Source: Saprospiraceae bacterium
GTDB lineage: Bacteria > Bacteroidota > Bacteroidia > Chitinophagales > Saprospiraceae
DNA length: 64,000 nucleotides
NCBI GenBank assembly: GCA_028282725.1
Contig: JANQHF010000101.1
Span: 31,700 to 95,699 of the forward strand
Direction: 5' to 3'
Below, piece after piece: positions 54,701 through 63,902 of the stretch. Positions within the stretch are counted from its first letter, which is position 1, and every line of letters begins with the position of its first letter. Both the position numbers and the translations under genes were made by a program. The notes beneath the pieces were generated by a model that had not been told where the DNA came from, made no database searches, and worked only from the letters and a program-made list of their open reading frames with translations.

Positions 54701-55441
54701 CTATCCCATTAGAATCAGTGCTATAATAAGGTCTGCGACCAATATCAAAATAGAGCCAAAGACCACGGCTCTCGTACTCGCCTGACCCAATTCAATACTT
54801 CCACCTTTTACGAAATATCCCTGGTAACATGCTACTGCCGTCAGGATAAAGGCAAAGGACACAGCCTTAACATACATGATAAAAACATTATATGGCTCAA
54901 ACAAGAATCTCAATCCCCGTTCAAATTCCCAATTGGCAAGGCCAGCCACCAGAATTGCCGCTACATATCCTCCGGCAACACCAACAATCAATGCAATCGT
55001 CACGAGTAATGGAATAATAATTATAGAGGCCAACAACTTTGGCATAACAAGGTATGCAGAAGTGTTGACGCCCATGATCTCCATTGCATCAATATGTTCT
55101 TTTTGTCTCATTCCCCCGATTTCTGCCGCCATTGTAGAGCCTACTTTACCTGCCAGTACAATACAGGATAGTGTGGCAGCCATCTCGATGATCATGATGT
55201 CCCGAACGATATACCCTATGTAATAACTTGGAATCATTGAGCCCTTCAACTGGTAGGAGAACTGGATGGCCGTTACGGCACCGATAAATCCTGATATAAG
55301 CATTACGATGGACATCGAACCGATGCCGATGTCATACATCTGGCGGATTGTTTCCTTGTAGTACATGGTCCAATTTTCCGGCTTGGAAAATATGTCCGGA
55401 AGCCATGCCATGAATTTCCCGAAGTCCTTTAAGAACTGCAT
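54701..55441 (-). CDS. ABC transporter permease, MlaE-like
   Basis: 246 residues, five or six helices, with MlaE-family features FIGAVTAIQFSYQLKGS, GKVGSTMAAEIGGMRQKEHIDAMEIMGVNTSAYLVMPKLLA and CYQGYFVKGGSIELGQAS. It forms the membrane part of the phospholipid transporter with the ATPase that follows. The usual MCE-domain substrate-binding protein (mlaD) is not adjacent here. Confidence 0.92.
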   Translation of the reverse strand: MQFLKDFGKFMAWLPDIFSKPENWTMYYKETIRQMYDIGIGSMSIVMLISGFIGAVTAIQFSYQLKGSMIPSYYIGYIVRDIMIIEMAATLSCIVLAGKVGSTMAAEIGGMRQKEHIDAMEIMGVNTSAYLVMPKLLASIIIIPLLVTIALIVGVAGGYVAAILVAGLANWEFERGLRFLFEPYNVFIMYVKAVSFAFILTAVACYQGYFVKGGSIELGQASTRAVVFGSILILVADLIIALILMG

Positions 55442-55518
55442 TATCAGATTGTTAAAAGTCGTTCAAATTCCAGAGGATGCGAAATTAGGCTATTTTTGGC
55501 AGTCAAATTTCGAAGTAC

Positions 55519-56220
55519 GTGAATGCTTTAGTAACAGGGGGGACAAAAGGTATTGGTCGCTCAGTCTGTCAACATTTGCTGGAAGAAGGCTACAATGTTT
55601 CTTTTTGTTCGAGAAACCAGACTGACATTGATCAAGTATCAACCTTATGGAAGAGCAGGTATCCTAACCAGGAAATTCTGGGAGTACGCTGTGATGTATC
55701 TGAAAAGAAGGAGATAGAAAATTTTGCAGAAAGAGTCTTAGGAGAATTCAGGGAAATCGACGCATTAGTAAACAATGCAGGCATCTTCATGCCTGGAGAA
55801 ATCATCGATGAAGAAGATGGTCGTTTAGAAGAAATGATGAAGGTGAATCTCTTCAGTGCGTATTATCTCACCAGAAAGATCATTCCAGCCATGATCGGCA
55901 AGGGAAGCGGGCATATTTTCAATATATGTTCTGTAGCCAGCATGATTGCTTACCCGAATGGTGGTTCTTACAGCATTTCGAAGTTTGCACTTCTCGGATT
56001 TTCCAAAGTACTGCGCGAAGAGCTAAAAACCAAGGGCATCAGGGTTACTTCCATTCTACCCGGGGCTACATGGTCTGATTCATGGAAAGGCGTAGATTTA
56101 CCGAATGATCGATTGTGTCAACCTGAAGATGTTGCCAGCGCAATTATTTGCGCCTTAAATATGTCTCCTGCAGCGGTACTGGAAGAATTAATTATTCGAC
56201 CGCAATTGGGTGATCTTTAA
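55519..56220 (+). CDS. Short-chain dehydrogenase/reductase
   Basis: 233 residues with Rossmann motif NALVTGGTKGIGRSVCQHL, NNAG motif in ALVNNAGIFMPGE and the catalytic Ser-x12-Tyr-x3-Lys in ICSVASMIAYPNGGSYSISKFALLGF. It reduces or oxidises an unknown hydroxyl/keto substrate with NAD(P). It is divergent from mlaE with 77 bases between, and is followed by the TANGO2-like gene after 1 base. Confidence 0.92.
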   Translation: MNALVTGGTKGIGRSVCQHLLEEGYNVSFCSRNQTDIDQVSTLWKSRYPNQEILGVRCDVSEKKEIENFAERVLGEFREIDALVNNAGIFMPGEIIDEEDGRLEEMMKVNLFSAYYLTRKIIPAMIGKGSGHIFNICSVASMIAYPNGGSYSISKFALLGFSKVLREELKTKGIRVTSILPGATWSDSWKGVDLPNDRLCQPEDVASAIICALNMSPAAVLEELIIRPQLGDL

Positions 56221-56221
56221 T

Positions 56222-56920
56222 ATGTGTCTGGTATCCTTTATTCCGACCGATGATGGTTTTTACCTTAGTTCGAATCGCGACGAAAGCCCATTGAGGGATA
56301 CTTCTGACTTGGTCAAAGAGACTATCGGAGAACAAACACTCTTGTATCCTGCAGATCACAAGGGAGGAAGCTGGATCCTGATTTCTGACCAGGGCCGGAT
56401 GGTCTGTCTGTTGAATGGTGCTTTTCAATATCATAAGCACGCTCCACCTTATCGTATGAGCCGGGGCATCATGTGCAAACGATATTTTGAATACAGTGAT
56501 GCAATAATGTTTTACGAGGAATTCGTTTTTTGGGGAATTGAGCCTTTCACTATGATCATCTATGAAGGGGATCAACGATTTTATGAATTCCGATGGGATG
56601 GATCAGTAAAGTATGTGCGGGAATTGGACTCAAAAAGGCGGCATGTTTGGAGTTCGTCGACCTTATATACCCATCAAGTCCGGGAAATCAGGAAATCGGC
56701 ACTTCTCAACTATCTTGAAAAATCGGATCTACAAGACGGGAACGATATTGTGCAGGCTCATTTGCAGGTTTTTGAAGGAAATGAAGAAAAAACCCTGTTG
56801 ATCAACAGGGACGAAATCGTTAGAACGATAAGTCACACACAGGTGCGGTGTACCCCGGATAAAACACAATTAAGCTATTTCAATCTTCTCTCCCAGGAGA
56901 AAAATACAGTCGTTATATAA
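56222..56920 (+). CDS. NRDE-family (TANGO2-like) protein
   Basis: About 232 residues starting with Met-Cys: MCLVSFIPTDDGFYLSSNRDE. The N-terminal Cys2 and the NRDE motif define the family (human TANGO2), thought to be related to N-terminal-nucleophile hydrolases and linked to haem or lipid handling. ATG 56222 is taken because the conserved Cys then is residue 2. It begins 1 base after the SDR stop. Confidence 0.88.
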   Translation: MCLVSFIPTDDGFYLSSNRDESPLRDTSDLVKETIGEQTLLYPADHKGGSWILISDQGRMVCLLNGAFQYHKHAPPYRMSRGIMCKRYFEYSDAIMFYEEFVFWGIEPFTMIIYEGDQRFYEFRWDGSVKYVRELDSKRRHVWSSSTLYTHQVREIRKSALLNYLEKSDLQDGNDIVQAHLQVFEGNEEKTLLINRDEIVRTISHTQVRCTPDKTQLSYFNLLSQEKNTVVI

Positions 56921-56970
56921 TATATCATATTATGATAATTATTAATATGTGTTAATTTCTTTATCAATTA

Positions 56971-57002
56971 TTTATATATTACGATTTTTCATAATATATT
57001 TG
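56971..57002 (+). promoter_or_regulatory. Candidate promoter of the dockerin-bearing secreted protein gene
   Basis: TTTA (56971-56974), 20-base spacer, TATATTTG (56995-57002) in an AT-rich 200-base gap. It would start RNA near 57007-57011 and leave a 5' leader of ~115 bases. Confidence 0.45.
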
Positions 57003-57124
57003 TTCTTCAAGAAGTCTGATTCCCTCCAACAGTATGGGATAGTCATGTATTTGACCGTCCGTGAATGAATTTGATTAATGTACCACGGTACAGACCTTTA
57101 AGACCCGTTTAAATTTTTATCGAA

Positions 57125-60115
57125 ATGAGAAAAGCTACACTTTTCACTATCAGCAAGCGATCATTACCACGGCTCATGTATATAGCCCTAATGACTGGAT
57201 TCTTGTACACCTTGAGCGCCCAGGACTGTGCGACACCCACGGTATTTTGTCAGGATATACATACCTCGTTTATGCAAGAAGCCTGCATGGTAGAAGTATG
57301 GGCAAAAGATTTTATCAGCAAGATCAACGATGGAAGTGATATGGATGATTTCATTGTGAGCTTTGATGAAGAAGGCAATGAAATGAACCGCATTTTTGAA
57401 AGTGTCGATGGCAATTCATTTGAAGAAGTGACCATCTGGATCATTCCTCGTTGTGATTCTTCTCTTCGCACGAGATGTGTGGTAGCACTGGATATCAATG
57501 ATAATACAGGAGACTGTCCTACGGGGCCGTGCCCGGTGGATCCCAATCCATGGTGTGGTTGGGCTGTAATTACCTGTTCCACAATTCAAGATAGCCCTAC
57601 CGAATTTACGGGTCATGTAGCCGCCCTAATCGATACACGAAAAAATTCTCAAGCCCCCAGAGGAGATGATTGGACCAATCCTATAACACCTAATGAGGAT
57701 ACGGTAGACGTGATTCGTCCTGAAGCATGGCGTATAAATAATTTAGGAAATATTTTTGGTATAGCAGTAAATCCTGCTAATGGTAAAATATTCTTTGGGG
57801 CATCTGATATTTATGATTACGATTTCAGAAATTATATCCAGATTGGCCCTCCTCCTCCAGCTGTTGAAGGTCCTGCTGGCGCAGCCGGAATCTATCGAAC
57901 TTGTTTTGATGATCCGGAAACAGTCACTGTGCTGACTTCAACGTTGAATTCATATCCTTCTGATGCACAGTTCAATGCAACAATAATTGGTTCCAACAGA
58001 ATACCTAATACTGGAAATGATCCAAATGATCTTGATGAGAGTGGAAATGGTATTGGAAATCTGGATCACGACAACAGATCTAACCACCTGGTCGTTTCCA
58101 ACCTGGAAGATGGTAAGTTGTACAGCATTAACGCAGAAACAGGCATTGTAACAGATGTTTACGATCCATTCATGAATTATGTGCATTCTCCTGGAATCGT
58201 TACTCCTTCAGAGCAGGTTTGGGGTGTGGCAATACGAGATTGCGGGTTAAATTCAAGAGTATTCTTTACACGATCTGCCATAAATCCAACCTTTGAAGTC
58301 GACGTGATTCAAAGAAAGGATGTGTATAGTATCGCCCTAAATCCGGATGGAACATTTGCAGGTGTTGAAAGAATAGAATTTATAGTGGAGAAAGGTGATA
58401 TGGAAAAACTTACTGATATTGCTTTCAATAGCGCCTGTGATCAAATCCTCGTTTCCGAAAGAGGAAATCCTCACTCTTCAGAAGTACACAGATATATAGA
58501 ACTAAATGATGGAACATGGGTTGATGACCGTCAATTTTTTGTGGGTACATTCGATTCTACTAACGTATTCGAATTTTATCCCAATGGTATATTTGGAAAT
58601 TCTTCATCAGGTGGTGTAACATTCGGCTCTTCAGAAGAAGGTTGTACCATAGACAATACATGTAACGGCCTGGTATGGGCTACAATCAATTGTGGAGACA
58701 TTGCTGCGGACGATAGTGGTCCTCCCAATCCATCAGACTGTGCAATATACGGGGCACAGGGTATTAATGCTACTGGAAATGAGTTAGCAACTCTAGATAT
58801 GACTGATATTTATGTTCATCTTGACGACAGAGATGTTAACAATCCAATTATTCTAAAGAGTAACATCGGAGACATAGAGATTTTCAACTGTTGTTGTCCT
58901 ATTGAACCTGGTAGAAACACACCAAATATGGCGGTTTCCGCTATCGTGGCAGGAGAAATCTATACAGAGGATTTGAGTCGAATTCAAAATTCTGAAGTTC
59001 AGATTTCCTCTTCCAAAATGTCAGATATAACAACAACAAATCAAAATGGTGAATTCTATTTTGAGAACCTGTCCATGCACGATAATTACAAAATTGTGCC
59101 ACAAAAAACGGACAATATTTCGGATGGACTCAGTACGTTTGACTTAATCTTGATTCAAAAGCACATTTTAGGTCTTCAAAGATTCAAATCTCCTTACAAA
59201 ATAGTAGCTGCTGATATAAATAGGGATTATAATGTTTCGGCGTTGGATATGGTAATGATAAGACAGTTAATCTTGGGGACTATAAGTGGTGAAGACATTC
59301 CTCCATGGGCCTTCATTCCACGTTCATTTGAATTCGATAACCCACAGGATCCATTCCCTTATGAAAACCATATCGCCATTAAAGATCTGGAATCAAATAT
59401 GATGCACGAAGATTTCATAGGTATTAAGAAGGGAGATGTAAATGGAGATAACAGTGTAAATTCACTTGTCAAGCCTAGGTCTGCGCAACAAAGAAAGCTG
59501 AATGTGGCTAAAGATGGCAAAATCTACAATGTAAGTCTCAACCAGGACATGAACATGAGTGGGATCCAATTCGAGCTTCTTACAGATGACTTCTCAAGCT
59601 TCAAGAATGTGATACCCGGGTTATTGAAAATACAAGAAACTAATTACCACATTTTTCAAAATTCAATTAAATTCTCCTGGGACCATTTACATGGGATTGA
59701 TGCGAAAAAAGGTACTACACTTTTCCAATTTGAATTACTCGAAGAATCTTCATCAATTTCCCTAGGACAAGTTGAGCTCAAAGCCGAACTATACAATACA
59801 AATAATGAAGTCTTTGATCTCACATTGAATGAATCAATTCAAGATCAAAATTCATTCTCCCTGAGAAATTTTCCTAATCCATTCAAGGAACAAACGACAA
59901 TATCATTTGAGCTTCCAACTAGTCAAATTATTACTCTTGAGTTTTACTCAACTAGTGGACACGTATTGTATAGTCATACAAAATTCTATAACCAAGGAAT
60001 TAATTCTTTTGTCATAGACGGTGAAGAATTTAATAATTTGAGTGACAACATTATCATTTACAAATTGATAAATGAAGAAAGTTCCGCCGTAGGTAAGATG
60101 ATATACATTAGGTAG
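57125..60115 (+). CDS. Large secreted protein with dockerin-like repeat and T9SS sorting domain
   Basis: 996 residues. Signal peptide ends near LYTLSA; the N-terminal part is cysteine-rich (CATPTVFCQDI, CPTGPCPVD). The middle (~200-560) may be a beta-propeller-like domain with SEQVWGVAIRD and MEKLTDIAF. A CarboxypepD_reg-like module (~590-650) precedes a dockerin type I-like pair (about 668-717: FDLILIQKHILGL and AADINRDYNVSALDMVMI, calcium-binding Asp/Asn spacing). The last ~75 residues (RNFPNPFKEQTTISFEL) are a T9SS C-terminal domain. Function unknown; no cohesin gene is seen nearby. Confidence 0.85.
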   Translation: MRKATLFTISKRSLPRLMYIALMTGFLYTLSAQDCATPTVFCQDIHTSFMQEACMVEVWAKDFISKINDGSDMDDFIVSFDEEGNEMNRIFESVDGNSFEEVTIWIIPRCDSSLRTRCVVALDINDNTGDCPTGPCPVDPNPWCGWAVITCSTIQDSPTEFTGHVAALIDTRKNSQAPRGDDWTNPITPNEDTVDVIRPEAWRINNLGNIFGIAVNPANGKIFFGASDIYDYDFRNYIQIGPPPPAVEGPAGAAGIYRTCFDDPETVTVLTSTLNSYPSDAQFNATIIGSNRIPNTGNDPNDLDESGNGIGNLDHDNRSNHLVVSNLEDGKLYSINAETGIVTDVYDPFMNYVHSPGIVTPSEQVWGVAIRDCGLNSRVFFTRSAINPTFEVDVIQRKDVYSIALNPDGTFAGVERIEFIVEKGDMEKLTDIAFNSACDQILVSERGNPHSSEVHRYIELNDGTWVDDRQFFVGTFDSTNVFEFYPNGIFGNSSSGGVTFGSSEEGCTIDNTCNGLVWATINCGDIAADDSGPPNPSDCAIYGAQGINATGNELATLDMTDIYVHLDDRDVNNPIILKSNIGDIEIFNCCCPIEPGRNTPNMAVSAIVAGEIYTEDLSRIQNSEVQISSSKMSDITTTNQNGEFYFENLSMHDNYKIVPQKTDNISDGLSTFDLILIQKHILGLQRFKSPYKIVAADINRDYNVSALDMVMIRQLILGTISGEDIPPWAFIPRSFEFDNPQDPFPYENHIAIKDLESNMMHEDFIGIKKGDVNGDNSVNSLVKPRSAQQRKLNVAKDGKIYNVSLNQDMNMSGIQFELLTDDFSSFKNVIPGLLKIQETNYHIFQNSIKFSWDHLHGIDAKKGTTLFQFELLEESSSISLGQVELKAELYNTNNEVFDLTLNESIQDQNSFSLRNFPNPFKEQTTISFELPTSQIITLEFYSTSGHVLYSHTKFYNQGINSFVIDGEEFNNLSDNIIIYKLINEESSAVGKMIYIR

Positions 60116-60136
60116 ATTAGTAAAAATTTAGTAAGT

Positions 60137-60165
60137 AAAGAGGAGTAAAACTCCTCTTTTTTTTT
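60137..60165 (+). terminator. Intrinsic terminator after the dockerin-protein gene
   Basis: The stem AAAGAGGAG (60137-60145) pairs with CTCCTCTTT (60151-60159) around TAAAA, followed by a T-run to 60165 (nine T from 60157). It lies 21 bases after the stop. Confidence 0.88.
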
Positions 60166-60199
60166 GCACCCTACCAAGGATAAAACTAATTTCACGGTT

Positions 60200-60922
60200 A
60201 TGATTACCAGGTCAGATCCTCATTTCAAATGCGATAGGAGATATTCAGCAAAAGAAGTAGAAGTTGATTCGCATTATGAAAATAAACAAACCACGTTAGA
60301 AGAGTTGGCGCTTATAGAATACTTTAAAAATAATTCTTATCACGTGAGAGATAAGAATATTCTGCACGTCGGCACTGGTAACTCTACAATCGTAAACTTC
60401 TTATATTCTCATGCTAAGAGCATTGATACGATTACTATAAGTCGCAATGAAATATTATCTGGACTGTCCAAATTACCCAGTTCGACTATCAGGTATTTGT
60501 TTCTAAATAAATATAATATCAGAGAATTGAGTGAACTAAATGCATACTACGATATAATAATTGATGTAAATCTGAAATCTTTTGCTTGCTGTGAATTTCA
60601 TTTTTTAGAAATGATTGAAATGTTCATTTCTACCATGCACAAGAATTCCGAATTATTTACAGCTATGTCAGGTGTGAATTTTGGATGGAATGGAAATACA
60701 AGTATATCGTATACTCCCGGAGCGAGCCCATTAATTTTGGAAAACAATTTCAGAATCCTGGGAGAAAAAGGAATTCAAAATATTTGCCAGAAATATGATC
60801 TTTCATATAAAAAAACACTTGTTCATAATGTATGGAATTATCATGGAATTCATAATATCAACAATCTTGATCCAATAATAAGCGATGAAGAGATTTTAAT
60901 AATTAAGAAGAATCAGGATTGA
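60200..60922 (+). CDS. Methyltransferase-like protein of unknown target
   Basis: About 240 residues, start at ATG 60200; the TTG at 60164 is inside the terminator T-run. A SAM-like motif ILHVGTGNSTIVNFL (about residue 55) and a Rossmann-like order suggest a class I methyltransferase, but the usual acidic motif II is weak. The gene is AT-rich compared with the housekeeping neighbours. Its stop overlaps the start of the deacetylase gene by 3 bases (TTGA). Confidence 0.7.
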   Translation: MITRSDPHFKCDRRYSAKEVEVDSHYENKQTTLEELALIEYFKNNSYHVRDKNILHVGTGNSTIVNFLYSHAKSIDTITISRNEILSGLSKLPSSTIRYLFLNKYNIRELSELNAYYDIIIDVNLKSFACCEFHFLEMIEMFISTMHKNSELFTAMSGVNFGWNGNTSISYTPGASPLILENNFRILGEKGIQNICQKYDLSYKKTLVHNVWNYHGIHNINNLDPIISDEEILIIKKNQD

Positions 60923-61590
60923 GAATAATATCTTTTCGTTTTGATGATGGATTATGGGAAGGTGCTATCAAAGCATCAAAAATATTAGGTGACTATAAAG
61001 CCACTTTCTTTATTGTTGTGGATTGGTTAGATGATAACCCGGGAATAATAAACGACGACTTTAATATGGGTCGTAGCCATGGATCCTTAGATAGTTGGAT
61101 GGAAATGTCCGAGTCCGGTCAAGACGTTCAGTCGCATAGCAAATCTCATAGAAGATTTTCAACATTGAATTATGATGAAAGAATAACTGAACTAATTGAA
61201 TCACGTAAACTTATAGAAAGCATACATGACCGGCCAATATTATTTTGTTATCCATACAATGATATCACGCAGGATGATTTAAAATCGCTCGGATATTCAG
61301 GGGGAGGTTTTCATACAATGACATCTTACCATCCAATTATATATAACGAACTTTCGGACTACGATCCTTTTATGCTTCGTAGTTGGGCTATACAAGAAGA
61401 AAACTTCTCTGATATATGCCATCAACTTAAAAATTTGCCAAATGATACATGGACTATTTTAGGTTTACACAGCTTAGATGGCGAGGGATTCAATCCATGG
61501 AAATATTCTTATTTAGAAGCCTTATTTGAATTTATAGTTCTACAAAATTTCAAAATATCAACTATTTCTGAGGTGCTATCAAAGAATTAG
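60919..61590 (+). CDS. Polysaccharide deacetylase family protein (NodB-like)
   Basis: 223 residues starting with a TTG. NodB motifs: FRFDDG (catalytic Asp and metal Asp), SHSKSHRRF (HxxxH metal ligands), and a later GLHSLDG. It likely removes acyl groups from sugars. The start TTG overlaps the previous stop (TTGA), so translation is coupled. It is cytoplasmic by sequence, without signal peptide, unlike most peptidoglycan deacetylases, which fits a role on nucleotide- or lipid-linked sugar in polysaccharide synthesis. Confidence 0.82.
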   Translation: MRIISFRFDDGLWEGAIKASKILGDYKATFFIVVDWLDDNPGIINDDFNMGRSHGSLDSWMEMSESGQDVQSHSKSHRRFSTLNYDERITELIESRKLIESIHDRPILFCYPYNDITQDDLKSLGYSGGGFHTMTSYHPIIYNELSDYDPFMLRSWAIQEENFSDICHQLKNLPNDTWTILGLHSLDGEGFNPWKYSYLEALFEFIVLQNFKISTISEVLSKN

Positions 61591-61596
61591 ACTTAA

Positions 61597-62382
61597 ATGA
61601 AAATTGTAGCCCTAATAACTATTCGAAATGAATTTCACTACATTAAATATTTATTGAAATATTTAAGAAATCAAGAAATAGATGTAGTAATAATTGATAA
61701 TGACTCCAGTGATATTGACTTAGTCCAATCAGAGTGTAAAAAACTTGATAATATTATTGATATCATTCATCAACCTTTTGAAGGTGAGTTTTCTCTTAAG
61801 AAACAATTATTGATAAAGGAAGAAATTGCAGAAGATATTGGTGCAGATTGGGTGATACACCATGATGCTGATGAAATTTTCCAAACCCTCAGCCCACTAG
61901 AGTCATTAAAATCTATGATCATCAGGGTAAATAATTTGGGCTACAATGTTATAAATTTTGACGAATTTGTCTTTATACCTGAATCGGATACTGTTGATTA
62001 TTGTGACACCAATTATATTTCATCCATGAAATATTACTACTATTTTTCTCCGGAAGAACAGAGATTGATGCGAGCATATAAAAGGAATATAAAAGTTTCA
62101 AATATAGAATCAGGAGGCCATAAACTTAAAGGCGAAAATTTAAACATCTACTCTTGTTCGATGATCTTAAGACATTATATTTCTCTGAGCAGGGAAATGC
62201 TTGTAGAAAAATATAAAAATCGAAAATTCTCAAAAGAAGAAATAGATAGGGGCTGGCATGCTAATCGAATGAAAATTGATTGGGATAAAGTAAAAATGCC
62301 CCAAATAAATATGCTGAATCATCTGGACAGAAATGGTATCTCCAAATCACGTCCTTACTCCAAACACTTTTGGGATTGGTAA
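61597..62382 (+). CDS. Glycosyltransferase, GT2-like
   Basis: 261 residues. GT-A start MKIVALITIRNEFHYIKYLLKYL, the metal motif HHDADEIF, and FDEFVFIPESDT. Pattern IRNE... HHDADE is shared with GT2/GT92-like transferases. No helices for membrane span. It follows the deacetylase gene by 6 bases, making a small AT-rich cluster methyltransferase-deacetylase-transferase, probably for a surface glycan. Confidence 0.82.
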   Translation: MKIVALITIRNEFHYIKYLLKYLRNQEIDVVIIDNDSSDIDLVQSECKKLDNIIDIIHQPFEGEFSLKKQLLIKEEIAEDIGADWVIHHDADEIFQTLSPLESLKSMIIRVNNLGYNVINFDEFVFIPESDTVDYCDTNYISSMKYYYYFSPEEQRLMRAYKRNIKVSNIESGGHKLKGENLNIYSCSMILRHYISLSREMLVEKYKNRKFSKEEIDRGWHANRMKIDWDKVKMPQINMLNHLDRNGISKSRPYSKHFWDW

Positions 62383-62424
62383 ACGAATCATTTAGAAAAT
62401 TTAATGGGTAGTGATCGCCTTATT

Positions 62425-63720
62425 TCAATAATCCTGTCCCAGGTGAGTGATCAACTCTTCTCTTGCAATATACCTTATGGTATTTTCCAGCTTTATCTGC
62501 TGCTTGAAAATGTCATGCATCGGTCTGACTCCTGTCGGTGCCTGAGGTGATTTGAGATAAAAGGACAACCACTCCTGGACTCCACTCATCCCTGCGCGCT
62601 TGGCAAGATCGAGAAACAAGGCTAAATCCAGTACAAGAGGCGCTGCAAGAATTGAATCTTTACATAAGAAGTCAATTTTTATTTGCATCGGGTAGTCCAA
62701 CCATCCAAATATGTCAATATTATCCCAGCCTTCCTTATTATCTCCCCTGGGAGGATAGTAATTGATCCTCACTTTATGATAAAGATCGCTGTAAAGTTCC
62801 TGATTCAGTTCAGGCTCAAGTATATCTTCAAGGACACCCAACTTGGATACTTCTTTCGACTTAAAATTATCCGGATCATCCAACACCTCTCCGTCTCTGT
62901 TTCCAAGTATATTTGTTGAGAACCATCCATTGATACCCAGGGCCCTGCATTTCAATCCGGGAGCGAGGATGGTCTTCATCAATGTTTGACCCGTCTTAAA
63001 ATCCTTCCCTGCAATCGGAGTTCCTGTTTGTCTTGAAAGCTCGACGATAGCAGGAACATCACAAGACAGGTTTGGTGCTCCATTTGCATAAGGGATCCCT
63101 AATTTTACTGCAGCATAAGTGTAGATCATACTGGGGGGGATATCCTTGTGGTTATTTCTCAATCCCTCTTCAAGACTTTCAATGGTCTGGTGCACGGGAC
63201 CTTCTTCTATATAGATTTCCGTAGAACCACACCACACCATTACAAGTCTGTCGCAATTGTTTTTATCTTTGAATTCAGTTATCTCTTGCATCAAACTATT
63301 GGCAAGATCCATTTTTGTCGGTGCCTCCTTAACATGTGTTCCATTCAGCCTTTTTGCATAGCTTTTATCAAAGACAGCTTTCATTGGCTTAATGGCCTCC
63401 AGTTCGGGCTTCAACGAATCCAGAAGATTTTTATCAAGGACTTGTGCTTTAACTGCGGCTTCATAAACATTATCATCGAAAACATCCCAGCCGCCAAATA
63501 CAACATCTTCCAGGGGATGAATGTCTACGACATCTTTGATATAGGGCTTATTTATGGAAGTGCGTTTTCCCAACCGAATTCTTCCCATTTGGGTCAAAGA
63601 TCCTACCGGTCTTGACATTCCCTTATTGATCGCATAAACACCAGCAATAAAAGTCGTTCCAACCGCACCTAAACCCGGTATGAGAATTCCTAATTTACCA
63701 GTTGGTTTTTTAGTCTCCAT
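62425..63720 (-). CDS. Inositol-3-phosphate synthase
   Basis: About 431 residues, start at ATG 63720. It makes myo-inositol 3-phosphate from glucose 6-phosphate with NAD. Motifs: LGILIPGLGAVGTTFIAGVYAI (NAD binding), VVDIHPLEDVVFGGWDVFDDNVYE, GKDFKTGQT and LKCRALGINGWFSTNILGNRDG with the SNxxGNxDG-like active-site region. The C-terminal region with LDLALFLDLAKRAGMSG is typical. The predicted promoter box at 63766-63773 lies inside a longer frame to 63789, so 63720 is the real start. Confidence 0.93.
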   Translation of the reverse strand: METKKPTGKLGILIPGLGAVGTTFIAGVYAINKGMSRPVGSLTQMGRIRLGKRTSINKPYIKDVVDIHPLEDVVFGGWDVFDDNVYEAAVKAQVLDKNLLDSLKPELEAIKPMKAVFDKSYAKRLNGTHVKEAPTKMDLANSLMQEITEFKDKNNCDRLVMVWCGSTEIYIEEGPVHQTIESLEEGLRNNHKDIPPSMIYTYAAVKLGIPYANGAPNLSCDVPAIVELSRQTGTPIAGKDFKTGQTLMKTILAPGLKCRALGINGWFSTNILGNRDGEVLDDPDNFKSKEVSKLGVLEDILEPELNQELYSDLYHKVRINYYPPRGDNKEGWDNIDIFGWLDYPMQIKIDFLCKDSILAAPLVLDLALFLDLAKRAGMSGVQEWLSFYLKSPQAPTGVRPMHDIFKQQIKLENTIRYIAREELITHLGQDY

Positions 63721-63765
63721 GTATTCTGATTTTCGCAAGTCAGTAACTCCAAAAATAATTGGGCG

Positions 63766-63773
63766 CAAATGTA
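63766..63773 (-). promoter_or_regulatory. -7 promoter box of inositol-3-phosphate synthase
   Basis: Reading on the minus strand: TACATTTGCGCC, matching TAnnTTTG and the same extended tail as the promoter at 5039 (TACCTTTGCGCC). It sits 46 bases before the start codon at 63720. No good -33 TTTG is seen. Confidence 0.5.
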
Positions 63774-63902
63774 CATAAAAGTGTGACATAGGTTCGTGTT
63801 CACCATTACTTCTTATGAAAAAATGAACACGTCTCCAAAGCCGATCATGTTGTATATCAATGATTTATGAAAAACGAATGATGTGTATAGTCGATTACAA
63901 AG

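Noticed and set aside
60164..60199. TTG start for the methyltransferase-like gene
   Set aside because: The TTG is the end of the terminator T-run; the ATG at 60200 starts a better N-terminus.
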